The notes under the pieces were generated by a model. That model was not told the origin of the DNA, searched no databases, and was given only the letters and a program-made list of their open reading frames with translations. From SIG589 sp964566175 (GTDB lineage Bacteria > Bacillota > Clostridia > Oscillospirales > Acutalibacteraceae): a stretch of DNA of 64,000 nucleotides. Where the stretch lies: positions 1 through 64,000 of the forward strand of contig CAZMHU010000001.1 in NCBI GenBank assembly GCA_964566175.1, written 5' to 3'. The number at the start of each line of letters is the position of its first letter. The stretch's first letter is position 1. The translations under genes and the position numbers were made by a program. Shown here piece after piece: positions 60,699-64,000 of this stretch.

Positions 60699-60732
60699 AA
60701 CACCCCACACTGCCAAGGCAGTGTGGGGTGTT
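60699..60732. terminator. Bidirectional terminator between convergent genes
   Basis: A 16-bp perfect stem (60699-60714 with 60717-60732) and a 2-base loop. It sits between the stop of the plus-strand operon and the stop of htrA; flanking T runs are short on both strands, but the stem is very strong. Confidence 0.85.
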
Positions 60733-60747
60733 CTTGTTGAATCGCTT

Positions 60748-62139
60748 TTACTGTGCGTTATTTGAAGTGAGGGTAAGTTTTGTTGTGTAATATCTGCCGG
60801 AACGGTAAATTTTAACGATTACCGTATCCCCCGCTTTACAGTTCGAAATAGCATCGTAAAAGTCATCATAATTTGAAATTTCATCGTCGCCGAACCGGGT
60901 TATAATATCTCCTCTGCGAATTCCGGCGTTATACGCAGGGCCGTCGTCCGCAACTGCCGAAACAACAACACCGGCAGGATATCCGAACATATTAAGAGTT
61001 TTTTCATCATAAGTTTGGCTGAGTGTTGCGCCGATATAAGGAGTCGGGTCGTCCTTCTTTGCGATTATGCTGTCGCAAATTTCTTTAACCGTATTAACGG
61101 GAATTGCAAATCCCATACCCTCATATTCGGTTGATGCGATTTTGGAACTGTTGACACCGATAAGTTTGCCCTCAATATCAAGCAGTGCGCCACCCGAATT
61201 TCCGGGATTGATTGCCGCATCGGTCTGGATAAGGGGAACGGCATCTTCGGCTGAGGCGTTTACCGTGCGGTTGAGTCCGCTTATTACGCCGTAACTTACC
61301 GAACCCATAAAATCAAGTCCGCCGGGGCAACCGATAGCCGCCACAAACTGTCCGCGTTTTAATTCGTCCGAGTTTCCGAGTTCGATAGCCGGAAGCCCTG
61401 TTTTTTCGATTTTTATAACCGCCAAATCGTAGTTTATGTTATAGCCGATAATGGTTGCCGGACAGGACTCGGTTGTGCTTTCGTTCAAAAAGACATTGAC
61501 CTTGGTGCCGGAAGATTTCGCGGCGGTTTGTATTACGTGATAGTTGGTTATTATATAACCGTCGGCACTGTATATAATTCCCGAACCCTCGCCCGAATTA
61601 TAATCTTCGCTGCCACCGAAAAAGTTATTTACCGCCATTGTCGTTCTGATACCGACAACACTCGGTGATGCCTTTTCCGCAACTGCCTCGATAGCCGAAT
61701 TTGAAACCTTATCGACGTTTATTGTGGTGTTTGTCACACTGCCGCTCTGCGAAGTTGTCAGCAAATTGTCTGCATTGGCAGCATCACCTTTAAGACAAAG
61801 CACAGCACCGACGCCCGATGCCGCACCGATTATCGCCGCCATCAGCACACACATAACGACAATACCCAAACCGTATTTCCGTTTTTCCTTTTTCGGTCTT
61901 TGCGATTTCGGCTGTCTGTAATAAGAATATTCGCGCACCGGTTCTTCCGATTTTTTTACATCTTCTGTCGGCGTTTGCGGAATTACGCTGTCAACAAAAC
62001 TGTTATCGGCAGGCGGCGCTTCACCGTTTTCTTCGGTGCGATTTTCGAAAAAACTTCCGTCCGGAGTAACGGTATATCCCCTTTTTGCACTGTCAAAACC
62101 GTTAATCTCGGAATTGTTAATGTTTTTATTTTCATCCAT
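60748..62139 (-). CDS. htrA: HtrA/DegP-family serine protease with PDZ domain
   Basis: A 463-residue membrane-anchored surface protease for quality control of exported proteins. A disordered cytoplasmic part of about 90 residues is followed by a transmembrane helix (YGLGIVVMCVLMAAIIGAAS), a trypsin-like domain with the triad His (TNYHVI), Asp (NYDLAVIKI) and Ser (NPGNSGGAL), and one PDZ domain. I place the start at 62139, as GAGGG lies seven bases before this ATG; the longer frame runs through its promoter. Confidence 0.93.
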   Translation of the reverse strand: MDENKNINNSEINGFDSAKRGYTVTPDGSFFENRTEENGEAPPADNSFVDSVIPQTPTEDVKKSEEPVREYSYYRQPKSQRPKKEKRKYGLGIVVMCVLMAAIIGAASGVGAVLCLKGDAANADNLLTTSQSGSVTNTTINVDKVSNSAIEAVAEKASPSVVGIRTTMAVNNFFGGSEDYNSGEGSGIIYSADGYIITNYHVIQTAAKSSGTKVNVFLNESTTESCPATIIGYNINYDLAVIKIEKTGLPAIELGNSDELKRGQFVAAIGCPGGLDFMGSVSYGVISGLNRTVNASAEDAVPLIQTDAAINPGNSGGALLDIEGKLIGVNSSKIASTEYEGMGFAIPVNTVKEICDSIIAKKDDPTPYIGATLSQTYDEKTLNMFGYPAGVVVSAVADDGPAYNAGIRRGDIITRFGDDEISNYDDFYDAISNCKAGDTVIVKIYRSGRYYTTKLTLTSNNAQ

Positions 62140-62172
62140 ATTTATTCCCTCTTCCAAGAACTTTATAATGTG

Positions 62173-62201
62173 ATTATACATCTGCTTTATGGTCTTGTTT
62201 A
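62173..62201 (-). promoter_or_regulatory. Promoter of htrA
   Basis: On the minus strand TAAACA (62196-62201), a 17-bp spacer and a perfect TATAAT (62173-62178), about 35 bp before the htrA ATG. Confidence 0.6.
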
Positions 62202-62237
62202 ATCGAATATATGAATTTTTAGTTAACAATTTCCGAT

Positions 62238-63647
62238 TTAATGATTATCTTCCTTTATCTTTGTGCGGACAAAAAGTTTTAAGAAGTCCTTTGCGTTAAA
62301 AGGAAAGAGCGGATAAAGATAATTTCTGCCGGAGAGGGTTTTGCTGAATAGAAGCGTCAGAACCGCCAAAACCGTTCCCGACGCCAAACCCCAAACGCCT
62401 ATAAACCGAACAAGCAAGAGCATTATAATCCGCAAGAACTTTGCCGAATAACCGATTTCGAAACTCGGCTGTGAAAAAGATGCTATCGCCGTAAAAGCGG
62501 AAAAGATTATTACCTGCGGCAAAAACCACCCCGCATTCACGGCAAATTCCGAGAGTATAAGTCCGCCGATTATTCCTATGGAATTTGACAAATTGTCGGG
62601 CGTATTGACCGATGCCAAGCGCAGTGCATCAACCACAAATTCGAGCAACAAAAACTGCCACAAAACCGGAATTGCCGCCTCTTCACTCGGCAAAAGAAAT
62701 GAAAGCCACTGCGGCACGCGGCTTTGATTGCCGTAAAGCAGAAGTATAAACGGCAAAAGGTATACCGTGAGGAATGTTGATATATCCCGCACTATACGCA
62801 CATAGGTGCCGGTCAGCGGCGGAAAATAGTAATCGTCCACCTCTTTTAAAAAGTCGGCAAACGACACCGGCATTATCATAACCCCCGGAGAATTATCCAT
62901 AACGATAACGATTTTGCCTTCAAGCAGACAAGCGCTTGCAAAATCGGGACGTTCTGAAAATTTCGTTTTAGGCAAAGGATTGAAAAAACTCGTTGGAATG
63001 AGGGCTTCGCTGAGTGCTTGCTGTGTCATTGAAATCCCGCTGATTTTAACCTTTGAAATCCGCTCACGCAGGCGTTTTATAACCTTGTCATCGGCAAGAC
63101 CGTCGATAAACGCTATTGCTATATCCACTTTTGAGGATTTTCCGACCTGATGATATTCCATTCGCAATCGCGGGTCGCGAATTCGGCGGCGTATGAGTGC
63201 CGTGTTCATAACAAGTGCTTCGACAAAGCCGTCCTTTGAACCTCTGACCGAACGGTCTTTTTGCGGTTCTTCAATACTGCGGAGTGGATATGTTCTCGAA
63301 TCTATCAGGAGTGCATCGCAAATTCCGTCTATCAGCAAAACCGCAGGGCCTGACAGAAGCGACGTGATTATTGTATCGATATTATCGCTTGCGTCTGCTT
63401 CGGTATAGGGCATATGGCTTTTTGAAAATTCAGTCATATCGGTTATACCCTCAAGTTCTTCGGGCGTTATCTTATACAAAAATTCCATAAGTTTTTCAAA
63501 AACGGCATCCTTCATAAAACCGTCCACAAAATAGAGCGCCGCCGCCCTTCCGCCTATTATCAAATCACGCTTTATAATATCGAAATTCAAATCCGGTCGT
63601 ACCGCTGTGTCAATATCATATATATATTTATCAATCGAATAGGTCAA
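62238..63647 (-). CDS. GerA/SpoVAF-family spore germination protein
   Basis: A 469-residue membrane protein. A soluble N-terminal domain of about 270 residues (RDLIIGGRAAALYFVDGFM, ALIRRRIRDPRLRMEYHQVG) precedes about five transmembrane segments including the VNTPDNLSNSIGIIGGLI motif. This matches the A subunit of germinant receptors and SpoVAF, which gate ion or DPA release. No B or C subunit is adjacent, favouring SpoVAF. I set the start at a TTG at 63647 with GGGGG seven bases upstream; the upstream in-frame ATG at 63692 lies in a hairpin. Confidence 0.9.
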   Translation of the reverse strand: MTYSIDKYIYDIDTAVRPDLNFDIIKRDLIIGGRAAALYFVDGFMKDAVFEKLMEFLYKITPEELEGITDMTEFSKSHMPYTEADASDNIDTIITSLLSGPAVLLIDGICDALLIDSRTYPLRSIEEPQKDRSVRGSKDGFVEALVMNTALIRRRIRDPRLRMEYHQVGKSSKVDIAIAFIDGLADDKVIKRLRERISKVKISGISMTQQALSEALIPTSFFNPLPKTKFSERPDFASACLLEGKIVIVMDNSPGVMIMPVSFADFLKEVDDYYFPPLTGTYVRIVRDISTFLTVYLLPFILLLYGNQSRVPQWLSFLLPSEEAAIPVLWQFLLLEFVVDALRLASVNTPDNLSNSIGIIGGLILSEFAVNAGWFLPQVIIFSAFTAIASFSQPSFEIGYSAKFLRIIMLLLVRFIGVWGLASGTVLAVLTLLFSKTLSGRNYLYPLFPFNAKDFLKLFVRTKIKEDNH

Positions 63648-63694
63648 AAAAATGCCCCCTTTTAAGATATATTGTATCCTAGAAGAGGGCATTT
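63646..63694 (-). terminator. Hairpin with T run overlapping the GerA-family ribosome site
   Basis: A 12-bp stem (63650-63661 with 63683-63694, one wobble) and a 21-base loop, followed on the minus strand by seven T. It would end transcription from the upstream gene and also hide the GGGGG ribosome site of the GerA-family gene in its 3' arm. Confidence 0.7.
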
Positions 63695-63700
63695 ATTTAC
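63671..63700 (-). promoter_or_regulatory. Possible forespore sigma-G/F promoter
   Basis: The minus strand has GGATACAAT (63671-63679), matching GGnnAnAnT, with GTAAA 16 bp upstream (63696-63700) as a weak -35. Transcripts would begin inside the loop of the hairpin. Confidence 0.4.
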
Positions 63701-64000
63701 TTTTTTAATCTTCTCCGCGTAATAACGGCTCTTTTTTCGTCGGTATTTTTCTTTCCCGCGATTTCAACCATTATGGAAACAAAAATCGCAACCGATACTG
63801 CCGCCGCCGCAATAATCAGCAACCAAACGATTATAACTTCCGCAAGATTTTCGGCGGTTTTGACCGCTTGTGTTCCGCTTTGTGCGATTGAGAGCGAAGA
63901 TATACACTTCTCGGCAATGGCTGAAAAATCGGCTGTGAAGGCAGTTCCGTTTTCAAAAAAACCAATACTGTAAAGCCTACCGCCGCGTATTGTAATATAC
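63697..64000 (-). CDS. Unidentified membrane protein, C-terminal fragment
   Basis: The last 100 codons of a gene that continues past the window edge. It ends in a TAA at 63697-63699. The visible part has a soluble segment (IGFFENGTAFTADFSAIAEK), one hydrophobic helix (VIIVWLLIIAAAAVSVAIFV) and a basic tail (KKNTDEKRAVITRRRLKK). I do not recognise the family. It sits just upstream of the GerA-family gene and ends before the hairpin at 63646. Confidence 0.6.
   Translation of the reverse strand, partial: YITIRGGRLYSIGFFENGTAFTADFSAIAEKCISSLSIAQSGTQAVKTAENLAEVIIVWLLIIAAAAVSVAIFVSIMVEIAGKKNTDEKRAVITRRRLKK

Overview
The window looks like a chromosomal segment of a spore-forming clostridium (Bacillota, probably Oscillospiraceae/Ruminococcaceae). 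The evidence is the gene order and gene content: a yabO-yabP-yabQ-divIC-yabR sporulation/division cluster, a ypeB germination gene, a GerA/SpoVAF-type gene, ylmE-sepF-divIVA-ileS-lspA, L27 with a cleavable N-terminal extension next to its protease Prp, a CIRCE-controlled groESL, and TTG starts behind strong GGAGG sites. Most genes lie on the minus strand. Only one operon (52.4-60.7 kb) runs on the plus strand. No rRNA, CRISPR array, insertion sequence or prophage was seen; there is one tRNA (Leu, CAA).

Layout by position. 0-4.3 kb: lipoprotein, nicotinate phosphoribosyltransferase, groEL-groES. 4.3-6.4 kb: lipid kinase and THUMP rRNA methyltransferase. 6.4-11.6 kb: yabR, divIC, yabQ, yabP, S4 protein, HU, SpoVB-like flippase, MTA/SAH nucleosidase, zinc-ribbon protein. 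11.6-18.5 kb: recJ-relA-dtd-MBL hydrolase-hemZ operon. 18.5-36.3 kb: a long collinear cluster from a strong promoter before miaB through a YlbF-family gene, mutS, mutL, miaA, an HlyD-like gene, ylmE, sepF, divIVA, ileS, lspA, an RluA-family synthase, a HAD phosphatase and a split transketolase, ending in two tandem terminators.

36.3-47.3 kb is the accessory part. It holds an AT-rich retron-type reverse transcriptase pseudogene with one in-frame TGA and two +1 homopolymer shifts. Next comes a 1446-aa secreted SGNH-hydrolase-like protein with cell-wall-binding repeats. Then there is a three-gene operon: a 48-aa small ORF, a 1303-aa secreted metallophosphoesterase and a lipoprotein. The only promoter-like sequence before that operon contains a run of eight C, which suggests possible phase variation. 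tRNA-Leu follows. 47.4-51.0 kb: yitT, mini-RNase III, obg, L27, prp and L21 with a strong promoter and leader. 51-52.3 kb: ypeB.

The most unusual locus is the plus-strand operon: cysteine desulfurase and thiI, which together supply sulfur for tRNA thiolation, followed by two fusion proteins. The first joins a complete CinA to a transmembrane segment and an intact class B sortase. The second has the same plan in decayed form (CinA-N-like remnant, transmembrane segment, sortase-like domain without the catalytic Cys) with a SpoIID/LytB domain added. A small membrane exporter-like protein ends the operon. The window closes with an HtrA protease, a GerA/SpoVAF-family gene whose ribosome binding site lies inside a terminator-like hairpin, and the 3' end of an unidentified membrane protein gene.
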